A DNA stretch of 13,003 nucleotides from Flavobacteriia bacterium (lineage in GTDB: Bacteria > Bacteroidota > Bacteroidia > Flavobacteriales_D > Crocinitomicaceae). The notes beneath the pieces are model-generated. The model was not told the DNA's origin. It saw only the letters and a program-made list of their open reading frames with translations, and ran no database searches. Below, piece after piece: positions 7,623-13,003 of this stretch. A program made the translations under genes and the position numbers. Position 1 is the first letter of the stretch. Every line of letters begins with the position of its first letter. The stretch covers positions 1-13,003 of the forward strand of contig RFSL01000013.1 of assembly GCA_009923965.1 (NCBI GenBank), given 5' to 3'.

Positions 7623-8198
7623 ATGGATGAATTTAATAACCTTGAAAAAAAAATCTCGCTTGAGAATCAAAAACAATTACTCGATACATTGCAAAACCGG
7701 TTTGAAAAAAATATGAATCGCCATAAAGAACTTGAATGGTCTAAAATTCAATTAAAGTTGGAAACAAATAGTGAGAAATTATGGTCTTTAAATGAAATGG
7801 AAAAAACTGGTGGTGAACCTGATGTAATTGCATATAATAAAGAAAATGATGAATTTACTTTCTGTGATTGTGCTTCTGAAAGTCCTAGTGGGCGAAGAAG
7901 TTATTGTTATGATAGTGAAGCATTAGCATCGCGAAAGGAAAATAAACCTAAAAATAATGCTATTGACGTCGCAAAATATATGGGAATTGAAATTTTGTCC
8001 GAAGAACTCTATAGAAATTTGCAAAAACTTGGTAAGTTTGATACTAAAACATCGAGCTGGATAAAAACACCACCTGAAATTAGAAAACTAGGCGGTGCAA
8101 TTTTTGCAGATTTCCGATACAATACTATTTTTATATATCACAATGGTGCAGAATCCTACTATGCAGCAAGGGCATTTCGAGGATATTTAAGTATCTAA
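7623..8198 (+). CDS. DUF4256 family protein
   Basis: This 191-residue cytoplasmic protein belongs, by recalled pattern, to the DUF4256 family, whose function is unknown to me. Conserved blocks can be read along the chain: MEKTGGEPDV (near 59-68), FCDCASESPSGRRSYCYDSEAL (near 80-101), SRKENKPKNNAIDVAKYMGIE, KLGKFDTKTSSWIKTPPEIRKLGGAIF (near 136-162) and YHNGAESYYAARAFRG (near 172-187). The length is typical of the family. There is no signal peptide or membrane helix. Conserved Cys, His, Arg and Tyr residues could form an active site, but this is inference. The ATG sits four bases after a perfect -7 element. The gene stands alone; the downstream methyltransferase has its own promoter. Confidence 0.85.
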   Translation: MDEFNNLEKKISLENQKQLLDTLQNRFEKNMNRHKELEWSKIQLKLETNSEKLWSLNEMEKTGGEPDVIAYNKENDEFTFCDCASESPSGRRSYCYDSEALASRKENKPKNNAIDVAKYMGIEILSEELYRNLQKLGKFDTKTSSWIKTPPEIRKLGGAIFADFRYNTIFIYHNGAESYYAARAFRGYLSI

Positions 8199-8213
8199 AT
8201 CCATGACCTCGAA
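8176..8213 (+). other. Hairpin spanning the DUF4256 stop codon
   Basis: TTCGAGG (8176-8182) and CCTCGAA (8207-8213) are perfect complements. Inside them, ATTTA (8185-8189) can pair with TAAAT (8196-8200), which contains the stop codon. A competing pairing of GGA-TTTA with TAAATCC is also possible. No U-tract follows, so this is not a standard terminator. It may protect the 3' end of the message or be chance. Confidence 0.35.
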
Positions 8214-8269
8214 TAATATAGTGCTTTGAACAAATGAAGTTACTTTTCCCATAGTAGGTTTTCTTCAAC

Positions 8270-8300
8270 TTGGTTTTATTAGCCATTTATTCTATATTTG
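8270..8300 (+). promoter_or_regulatory. Promoter of the methyltransferase gene
   Basis: TTG at 8270-8272 and TATATTTG at 8293-8300 are 20 bases apart, a full match to the Bacteroidota -33/-7 promoter. Transcription from here would give a leader of about 60 bases before the ATG at 8365. Confidence 0.65.
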
Positions 8301-8364
8301 GACTAAAGGCAAGTAAAATGCTAATAATTAGCAGTTAATTAGAAAAAAAACATTTATACAAGAA

Positions 8365-9171
8365 ATGAACCAAGAGGAAAATTACATTGAAATAAATCGT
8401 CAATCTTGGAACAATAGAACTGACACACATTTAAAGTCAGAATTTTACGACCTTGATGGATTTATGAATGGAAATTCATCGCTTAATGATATTGAATTAA
8501 GCTTACTTGGCGACATAAAGGGAAAGTCTATTTTACATTTGCAATGTCATTTCGGACAAGACACTATTTCATTGAGTAGACTTGGAGCAGAGGTCACAGG
8601 TGTTGATTTTTCGGACAAAGCAATTGAAAGTGCACTACAAATTGCAAAAGAAACTCAATCCAATACAAAGTTTATTTGTTGTGACATTTACGATCTTCCT
8701 AAGCATTTAGATAAAAAATTTGATGTTGTTTTTACAAGTTATGGAACCATTGGTTGGTTACCGGACTTAGGCAAGTGGGCAAAAATCGTAGCTGATTTTC
8801 TTAAGCCAAATGGACAGTTTGTATTCGTAGAGTTTCATCCTGTTGTGTGGATGTTTGATGATAATTTTGAAAAAATTGCTTACAGATATTTTAATTCTGG
8901 GGCAATATTAGAGACAGAGATCGGAACATACGCAGACAAAAATGCAGCCATAAAACAATCTTATGTAATGTGGAATCACGGCGTAAGTGAAGTTCTCTCT
9001 AACTTGATTAAAAATGGACTAGAAATAAAATCGTTTGATGAGTTTGACTACTCGCCTTATAATTGTTTCAATAAGACAATTGAATTTGAACCAAAAAGAT
9101 TTAGAATTGAACACTTAGGCGACAAAATTCCAATGGTTTATTCAATAAGCGCAATAAGAAAAAAAAGCTAG
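8365..9171 (+). CDS. Class I SAM-dependent methyltransferase
   Basis: The 268-residue protein has a Rossmann-fold methyltransferase core. Motif I, for SAM binding, is ILHLQCHFGQDTISLSRLGAEVTGVDFS (near residues 55-82): the glycine-poor CHFGQDT loop is typical of this subfamily, and the acidic D of GVDFS would hold the ribose. Motif II is FICCDIYDLP (near 103-112), and a post-motif strand FDVVFTSYGTIGWLPDL lies near 119-135. FVFVEFHPVVWM follows, and the C-terminal half contains a substrate-binding-type insert ending in PMVYSISAIRKK. The N-terminus ENYIEINRQSWNNRTDTH is also usual for this family. The substrate is not predictable from sequence; small-molecule methylation is likelier than DNA or rRNA. 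It is cytoplasmic and monocistronic by its spacing (166 bases before, own promoter). Confidence 0.9.
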   Translation: MNQEENYIEINRQSWNNRTDTHLKSEFYDLDGFMNGNSSLNDIELSLLGDIKGKSILHLQCHFGQDTISLSRLGAEVTGVDFSDKAIESALQIAKETQSNTKFICCDIYDLPKHLDKKFDVVFTSYGTIGWLPDLGKWAKIVADFLKPNGQFVFVEFHPVVWMFDDNFEKIAYRYFNSGAILETEIGTYADKNAAIKQSYVMWNHGVSEVLSNLIKNGLEIKSFDEFDYSPYNCFNKTIEFEPKRFRIEHLGDKIPMVYSISAIRKKS

Positions 9172-9215
9172 ATAGCTCATAATTATGAATTTAATTTTAA
9201 CTTAAATGCACGAAA

Positions 9216-9244
9216 TTTGTAGCTGGTTTTAATTCCTATATTTA
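9216..9244 (+). promoter_or_regulatory. Promoter that decides the start of the 9310 gene
   Basis: TTTG at 9216-9219 and TATATTTA at 9237-9244 are 17 bases apart; the -7 element differs from consensus only in its last base. The upstream in-frame ATG at 9244 overlaps the last base of this element, so a transcript starting near 9250 could not use it. That supports the signal-peptide ATG at 9310. Confidence 0.5.
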
Positions 9245-9309
9245 TGAACGAAATACCTAGGGTTTTTCACAGACAGAAGTTAGGTGCAAGGAGATTAAAC
9301 CAAGAAATC

Positions 9310-9684
9310 ATGTTAAAATTTAAATTTATATTTCAATTAGCAATTTTAATGCTAATACCTTCAATGACAATCTGTCAAAATATAAATATTCAAGTTTTCA
9401 ATAAAACAGGTTACGATCTAGATTCAGTATCGTTTGACCATTTTTATTTGGGAAAGATAAGTAAGGATTCTACTGTTTTTATTTCTGGTATTAGTGAAAT
9501 TACTATGCAAGGAGATGTTCCGCTATACCGACCATTTGGAATTATTAAAGAAAAAAAAAGACCGTTCAATTTAACAAAATGTGTTACAAAATCAAAGAAA
9601 ATGAAAGCGGGTAGCTTTGCGTTCGATTTATTTATATACGAGACAGGAAATGAATACCGGCTCTATTGGAAGAAGCATGAATAG
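9310..9684 (+). CDS. Small exported protein of unknown function
   Basis: I do not recognise the family. Starting at ATG 9310 the product is 124 residues and begins with a signal peptide (MLKFKFIFQLAILMLIPSMTICQ), cleavage probably before the Gln as in other proteins here. The mature part of about 100 residues is beta-rich and basic (IQVFNKTGYDLDSVSFDHFYLGKISKDSTVFISG, then YRPFGIIKEKKRPFNLTKCV, FAFDLFIYETGNEYRLYW). It resembles small periplasmic or surface beta-sandwich proteins of Bacteroidota. The cysteine before Gln lacks a good lipobox, so lipidation is doubtful. The frame stays open to an ATG at 9244, but that would put 22 charged residues before the signal peptide and lies within the promoter. 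No terminator follows that I can see. Confidence 0.7.
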   Translation: MLKFKFIFQLAILMLIPSMTICQNINIQVFNKTGYDLDSVSFDHFYLGKISKDSTVFISGISEITMQGDVPLYRPFGIIKEKKRPFNLTKCVTKSKKMKAGSFAFDLFIYETGNEYRLYWKKHE

Positions 9685-9833
9685 AATGATAACTGAATTA
9701 CCAAACCCAAATGAGACGCAATAATTAGCTAAAATCTTAATAAAAATTTTGACAATAAAAATAAACCTTTTCCTATCAGAGTTTACAATTTTTAGTATGG
9801 GCTTTTTTTATAAAATACTGTAAATCAGAAAGC

Positions 9834-9863
9834 ATACGAATACTAAAAATAAAACTATATTTG
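9834..9863 (+). promoter_or_regulatory. Promoter core of the SprB-repeat gene
   Basis: TATATTTG at 9856-9863 is a perfect -7 element that would start transcription near 9870, about 30 bases before the ATG at 9901. Instead of a TTG at -33, a sequence ATACGAATAC sits at 9834-9843. The same arrangement recurs at 11622-11650. It may be an activator site or an unusual upstream element. Confidence 0.55.
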
Positions 9864-9900
9864 CATTAGTATTTATTAATTTCGTAAAAAAACTTAACTC

Positions 9901-11040
9901 ATGAAACAAAACTTACTTAAATCAATGTTCTTGGGACTAAGCTTCTTATTCTTAGCTCAATTTTCCTTTGCGCAATTAACGATCACTCCAGCTAGTGGGC
10001 CAAACGTGTGCGATGGAACAGCAGCAATCTCCAATACTTCCGGTGTTATTCAGTCTTCCATTACGTGGTATGGGAACGGAGCGATTATCGCCACGAATAC
10101 CTTTCAAATTGGTAACTTATGTCCGGGTGTTTACGGCGTTAATTATAGTCAAAGCACTTTAATGGGGATTGATTCGTTGAGTGCAACTTTCATCATTTTA
10201 GGCGGTGGACCGAATCCATGTGCTAATTTCAATGTGACCTTGAATACAACGCCTTGTTCTGCCGTTAGTTCAAATGATGGTTCTATTTTATCATATGTTA
10301 CCGGTGGTACTCCTCCTTACTCATTTACGTGGAATCAAGGTTCGATAACTCAGGATCTTTCTAACCTAATGCCCGGATTCTACTGTGTGAATGTGATGGA
10401 TGTGACTGGATGTCAAATGAATATTTGTGATTCCATGACCATCACAGGAGCAAATACAGGCGATACCTTAGTGGTTAACAATGCTAATTGCGGTCCAACT
10501 GCTTTTGGGACTTTAGTTCAACAATTCGAAGATTGTAAATTTAACTTCAATGCATGTGCAAGCGCTTCGATGACTTCATCCAATATGATTGGAAATGATA
10601 CTTTACAAACGGTTTGGACATTTATAGATACGATGAACGTGACGATGGAAACGTACACCATTTATAACTACATTCCAAATGGCATGGCAAATGGTTGTTT
10701 GAACTTGCAGTTCATCCTTTATTGTCCTATCAAAACAGGTAATGTGAATACAATCGTTGTCAACGATATAGTTGAATTAAGCGGTTTAAGCGATTTAAAT
10801 GATCTTGTAAAAGATCCTTTTACGGTGTTGAATCCAATGGGCAATGAATTGAACGTTCAATTTGATGAATTAACTTCCGGAACGATGAAGTTATTTAACA
10901 TAAATGGACAAGTAGTGAAAACGCAAACGTTGACTTTTGTTAAACAAGCATCCATTGCTACAACGAATTTATCGGCAGGAACATATTTCTTACAATTGGA
11001 AATCGGCTCAACGGTTTACACACAGAAAGTAATCAAATAG
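9901..11040 (+). CDS. Secreted SprB-repeat protein with T9SS type A sorting domain
   Basis: The 379-residue product has a signal peptide (residues 1-24, cleavage at SFA|Q). A first domain (about 26-100) resembles an SprB-type or immunoglobulin-like repeat (CDGTAAISN, ITWYGNGA, LCPGVYGVNY). A clearer SprB-like repeat lies near 105-175: NTTPCSAVSSNDGSI, GGTPPYSFTWNQGS, LSNLMPGFYCVNVMDVTGCQ. A middle cysteine-rich segment (about 185-290) is unassigned. The C-terminal 75 residues (from about 306, FTVLNPMGNELNVQF, GTMKLFNINGQVV, LSAGTYFLQL, ending QKVIK) are a canonical type A sorting domain, which directs secretion through the T9SS and surface attachment. SprB in Flavobacterium is a gliding adhesin, but short proteins with such repeats need not be. 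The ATG directly precedes the signal peptide. A terminator follows 20 bases after the stop. Confidence 0.88.
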   Translation: MKQNLLKSMFLGLSFLFLAQFSFAQLTITPASGPNVCDGTAAISNTSGVIQSSITWYGNGAIIATNTFQIGNLCPGVYGVNYSQSTLMGIDSLSATFIILGGGPNPCANFNVTLNTTPCSAVSSNDGSILSYVTGGTPPYSFTWNQGSITQDLSNLMPGFYCVNVMDVTGCQMNICDSMTITGANTGDTLVVNNANCGPTAFGTLVQQFEDCKFNFNACASASMTSSNMIGNDTLQTVWTFIDTMNVTMETYTIYNYIPNGMANGCLNLQFILYCPIKTGNVNTIVVNDIVELSGLSDLNDLVKDPFTVLNPMGNELNVQFDELTSGTMKLFNINGQVVKTQTLTFVKQASIATTNLSAGTYFLQLEIGSTVYTQKVIK

Positions 11041-11060
11041 GATTTAATCCAACTGATTTG

Positions 11061-11093
11061 AAAAGCTCTGACGATACTGTCAGGGCTTTTTTT
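11061..11093 (+). terminator. Rho-independent terminator after the SprB-repeat gene
   Basis: AAAAGCTCTGAC (11061-11072) pairs with GTCAGGGCTTTT (11079-11090) over 12 positions with a single G-U wobble. The loop is GATACT, and a run of seven T (11087-11093) follows the stem core. It lies 20 bases after the stop at 11040 and fully fits an intrinsic terminator. Confidence 0.9.
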
Positions 11094-11214
11094 ATGCGAT
11101 TTCGAATACCGCTAATAACTAATTGTAATTTGCGCTATGCGCAATTAGGAAACTAAGTAATGAGTAATGAATCTTCGTTCCTTACTTACTCTTACATCCC
11201 TAATCTTAAAGTAC

Positions 11215-11222
11215 TACCTTTA
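11215..11222 (+). promoter_or_regulatory. Possible -7 element of yjdM
   Basis: TACCTTTA differs from TAnnTTTG only in the last base and lies 17 bases before the ATG at 11240. No -33 TTG is seen at a suitable distance. A purine-rich AACAAGG directly precedes the ATG, too close for a normal Shine-Dalgarno site. Confidence 0.4.
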
Positions 11223-11239
11223 CAAGAAATATAACAAGG

Positions 11240-11584
11240 ATGTCAGAAGAATTAAAAGAATGTCTATCATGTGAGTCACCATATGGATATTCAACTGGAG
11301 AAAATCAATTTACATGTCCTGAATGTTCATTCCAATGGACGATTGAAGAAAGTCCCGATACTTCTGATGAGTTAGTTGTTCTTGATTGCAACGGTGCCGT
11401 TTTACAAAATGGCGACTCTGTGGTTGTGATAAAAGACTTACCTGTGAAAGGAATGCCAAAACCAGTGAAAGCTGGCACGAAAGTGAAAAATATCCGTTTG
11501 ACTTTTGGCGATCATAACATTGATTGTAAAATCGATGGATTTGGAGCTATGGGATTAAAATCGGAATACGTTAAAAAGGCTTAG
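11240..11584 (+). CDS. yjdM: Zinc ribbon domain-containing protein YjdM (PhnA family)
   Basis: The 114-residue protein has an N-terminal zinc ribbon with four cysteines in two CxxC pairs (C8, C11, C26 and C29; the second pair in FTCPECSFQW). A PhnA-type SH3-like domain from about residue 46 follows (VLDCNGAVLQNGDSVVVIKDLPVKG, then GTKVKNIRL, GLKSEYVKK). Length and architecture match the family exactly. The historical name PhnA came from its neighbourhood to the phosphonate operon in E. coli, but the protein is not phosphonoacetate hydrolase and its molecular role is unclear. It is cytoplasmic. The gene lies between a terminator and a 261-base spacer and appears monocistronic. No phosphonate genes are nearby. 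Confidence 0.93.
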   Translation: MSEELKECLSCESPYGYSTGENQFTCPECSFQWTIEESPDTSDELVVLDCNGAVLQNGDSVVVIKDLPVKGMPKPVKAGTKVKNIRLTFGDHNIDCKIDGFGAMGLKSEYVKKA

Positions 11585-11621
11585 TTCAATAATACCCCTG
11601 AAAAATAGTTTAATCCAATTA

Positions 11622-11650
11622 ATACGAATACCAAAACAAACCTATATTTG
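11622..11650 (+). promoter_or_regulatory. Promoter core in the spacer before the photolyase-like gene
   Basis: TATATTTG at 11643-11650 is a perfect -7 element preceded by ATACGAATAC at 11622-11631, nearly identical in sequence and spacing to 9834-9863. A transcript from near 11656 would carry a leader of about 190 bases before the GTG at 11846, or could be a separate small RNA. There is no ATG on the + strand between them that opens a meaningful reading frame. Confidence 0.5.
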
Positions 11651-11691
11651 ACTTATCCCTGTCCTAAATAAGGGGGGAATTATAGTTATCA

Positions 11692-11763
11692 TTAGATCAT
11701 TACTTTTTTAAAAAGAAAATCTAAACCGCCTAAAATCTTTACGAATCATCGAAGTCTACTTCG
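11692..11763. other. Dyad elements in the photolyase-gene leader
   Basis: Two symmetric elements lie in the 261-base spacer. TTAGAT (11692-11697) and ATCTAA (11719-11724) flank an internal CTTTTTT/AAAAAG block. CGAAGT and ACTTCG (11750-11755 and 11758-11763) form a tight 6-base dyad around CT. The second is compact enough to be a protein-binding site or a short RNA hairpin. No known riboswitch class is recognised. Confidence 0.35.
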
Positions 11764-11845
11764 AATATAAATCTTCCCCTTAAGTCTTATAGTGTAGAAC
11801 AATAAAAGCTCTGTCGTTGTTGTTTTGTTATAAAATTGAGTTTTA

Positions 11846-12934
11846 GTGGAAAATGAATTTACAGTAGACTATGCCTCTATTCTTATTAAAATAGATGCCA
11901 TTAATCCCGTCAAATATGCCCGTTCAAGAAACTATATTGATGGCCAAGTCAACTATTTATCTCCCTATATTTCACGAGGTGTAATAAGTACAAAGCAAGT
12001 AGTGGACAGCCTACAAGGAAAAGGTTATTCATTTGATCAATTGGAACCCTTAATTCAACAACTTTGTTGGCGGGATTATTTTCAGCGTATTGCCCAAGTA
12101 AAAGACATCAATACTGAAATAAAACAAGTTCAAGAGCATGTCAAACACTACGCAATTCCGCTTTCCATCACAGAAGGAAAAACGGGGATTCAAGCCATTG
12201 ATCAAGCCATTGAAACCTTATTTGAATCGGGTTACATGCATAACCACAACCGTTTGTATTTAGCAGCATTGACCTGCAACATTGGCAAGTCGCATTGGCT
12301 TCATCCAGCAAAATGGATGTATTATCATTTATTAGATGGTGATTGGGCGAGCAATGCTTGCAGTTGGCAATGGGTTGCAGGAGCAAATAGCAGTAAAAAA
12401 TACTATGCCAATCAAGAAAATATAAATAAATATACCGCTTCAAAGCAGCGAAATACGTATTTGGATACAAGCTATGAAGTACTTCCAGAAATGGAAATAC
12501 CGGCCTCATTAACAACTACTGAAGAATTCAATTTTGAAATAACACTTCCCGAAGGCGACAGCATTCAAATTATTCCTGATCAACCAATATTTATTTATAA
12601 TTACTATAACCTTGACCCATTGTGGCATAAAGATGAACCTGGAAATAGGATTTTATTGCTTGAACCTGAGTTTTTTCAAAATTATCCAGTAAGCAAGAAA
12701 TGTATGGACTTCATGTTAGACTTGAGTAAAAATATACATGGTATTCAAATTTATGTTGGTTCATTTCAAGCATTCTCAGCAGAGTATAAAGAAACAAGCA
12801 TTTATTACAAAGAACATCCTCTTAATTTTGCTTATCTTGGAATCCAAGAAGAAAGAGATTGGATTGCAGATGATGTCAGTGGTTATTATCCTTCGTTTTT
12901 TTCCTATTGGAAAAAAGTAAAGAAACATTTATAA
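11846..12934 (+). CDS. Photolyase/cryptochrome-family protein with FAD domain first
   Basis: The N-terminal 215 residues match the FAD-binding helical domain of DNA photolyases and cryptochromes: LSPYISRG (near 38-45), LCWRDYF (near 73-79), GKTGIQAIDQAIETL then GYMHNHNRLY (near 129-138), DGDWASNACSWQWVAG (164-179) and YYANQENINKY (near 186-196). These regions bind FAD, and the WQW tract corresponds to part of the electron-transfer region. The usual N-terminal alpha/beta antenna domain of about 130 residues is absent: a TGA lies in frame at 11837-11839, just before the GTG start, and no ATG is available. Instead, residues 225-362 form a C-terminal alpha/beta-looking domain (IFIYNYYNLDPLW, NRILLLEPEFF, GIQIYVGSF, YYKEHPLNF) ending GYYPSFFSYWKKVKKHL. 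Light-driven DNA repair or a cryptochrome-like role are both possible. The next gene begins 10 bases downstream. Confidence 0.82.
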   Translation: MENEFTVDYASILIKIDAINPVKYARSRNYIDGQVNYLSPYISRGVISTKQVVDSLQGKGYSFDQLEPLIQQLCWRDYFQRIAQVKDINTEIKQVQEHVKHYAIPLSITEGKTGIQAIDQAIETLFESGYMHNHNRLYLAALTCNIGKSHWLHPAKWMYYHLLDGDWASNACSWQWVAGANSSKKYYANQENINKYTASKQRNTYLDTSYEVLPEMEIPASLTTTEEFNFEITLPEGDSIQIIPDQPIFIYNYYNLDPLWHKDEPGNRILLLEPEFFQNYPVSKKCMDFMLDLSKNIHGIQIYVGSFQAFSAEYKETSIYYKEHPLNFAYLGIQEERDWIADDVSGYYPSFFSYWKKVKKHL

Positions 12935-12944
12935 TTATTAGAAT

Positions 12945-13003
12945 ATGATATTAACGAGAAATAATATTGCGCAATTTGAGCAACGCTACAGAACAGCTTT
13001 TGT
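12945..13003 (+). CDS. Possible flavin reductase, N-terminal fragment (runs off the window)
   Basis: ATG at 12945 opens a frame that is still open at the window edge, giving MILTRNNIAQFEQRYRTAF and a partial codon. The FEQRYRTAF segment resembles the start of Bacteroidota flavin reductase family proteins, which continue with a conserved SGFKS-type segment, but only 19 codons are visible. The gene starts 10 bases after the photolyase-like stop, so the two are probably one operon. A flavin reductase beside a flavoprotein photolyase would fit flavin supply or reduction. Function is tentative. Confidence 0.4.
   Translation, partial: MILTRNNIAQFEQRYRTAF

Noticed and set aside
12168..12920. Minus-strand frame 12168-12515 and plus-strand frame 12738-12920 within the photolyase-like gene
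   Set aside because: Both overlap a continuous coding sequence with conserved photolyase motifs and have no independent support.

Overview
The window is low-GC DNA that reads as a member of the Bacteroidota, most likely a flavobacterium-like organism (order Flavobacteriales, possibly near Fluviicola/Crocinitomicaceae; this is inference). The evidence is a PorZ-type component of the type IX secretion system (T9SS), several secreted proteins with Sec signal peptides ending in A|Q and C-terminal T9SS sorting domains, and repeated TAnnTTTG promoter -7 elements, which are the hallmark of Bacteroidota housekeeping promoters. Shine-Dalgarno sequences are mostly absent, as expected for this phylum.

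Layout. Positions 1-339 are mostly non-coding and hold a strong AT-rich inverted repeat. porZ (340-2655, +) ends in a 4-base tail-to-tail overlap with a small conserved hypothetical gene (2652-3005, -). That gene and mnmE (3111-4466, +, tRNA-modification GTPase) diverge from a compact 105-base promoter region. Next come two tandem genes for secreted right-handed beta-helix proteins. The first (4558-5935) is broken: its signal peptide and the rest of the protein lie in different frames. The second (5945-7342) is intact. An accessory-looking stretch follows: a DUF4256 protein (7623-8198), a class I SAM-dependent methyltransferase (8365-9171), a small exported protein of unknown function (9310-9684), and a secreted SprB-repeat/T9SS protein (9901-11040) closed by a clear rho-independent terminator. 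The window ends with yjdM (11240-11584), an unusual photolyase-family protein (11846-12934) whose FAD-binding domain comes first, and the start of a probable flavin reductase gene (12945 to the window edge), probably co-transcribed with the photolyase gene.

How the genes relate. PorZ is part of the surface complex that processes and anchors T9SS cargo. The beta-helix proteins and the SprB-repeat protein are cargo-type products by their C-termini, so machinery and clients occur together here, although nothing suggests they are co-regulated. The photolyase-like gene and the flavin reductase fragment form a plausible light/flavin unit. The most informative non-coding signals are three genes with exactly TAnnTTTG-N4-ATG, which implies leaderless mRNAs, and a near-identical promoter core upstream of 9901 and in the long intergenic region before the photolyase gene. 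I saw no CRISPR array, tRNA, rRNA, insertion sequence or recognisable defence system.
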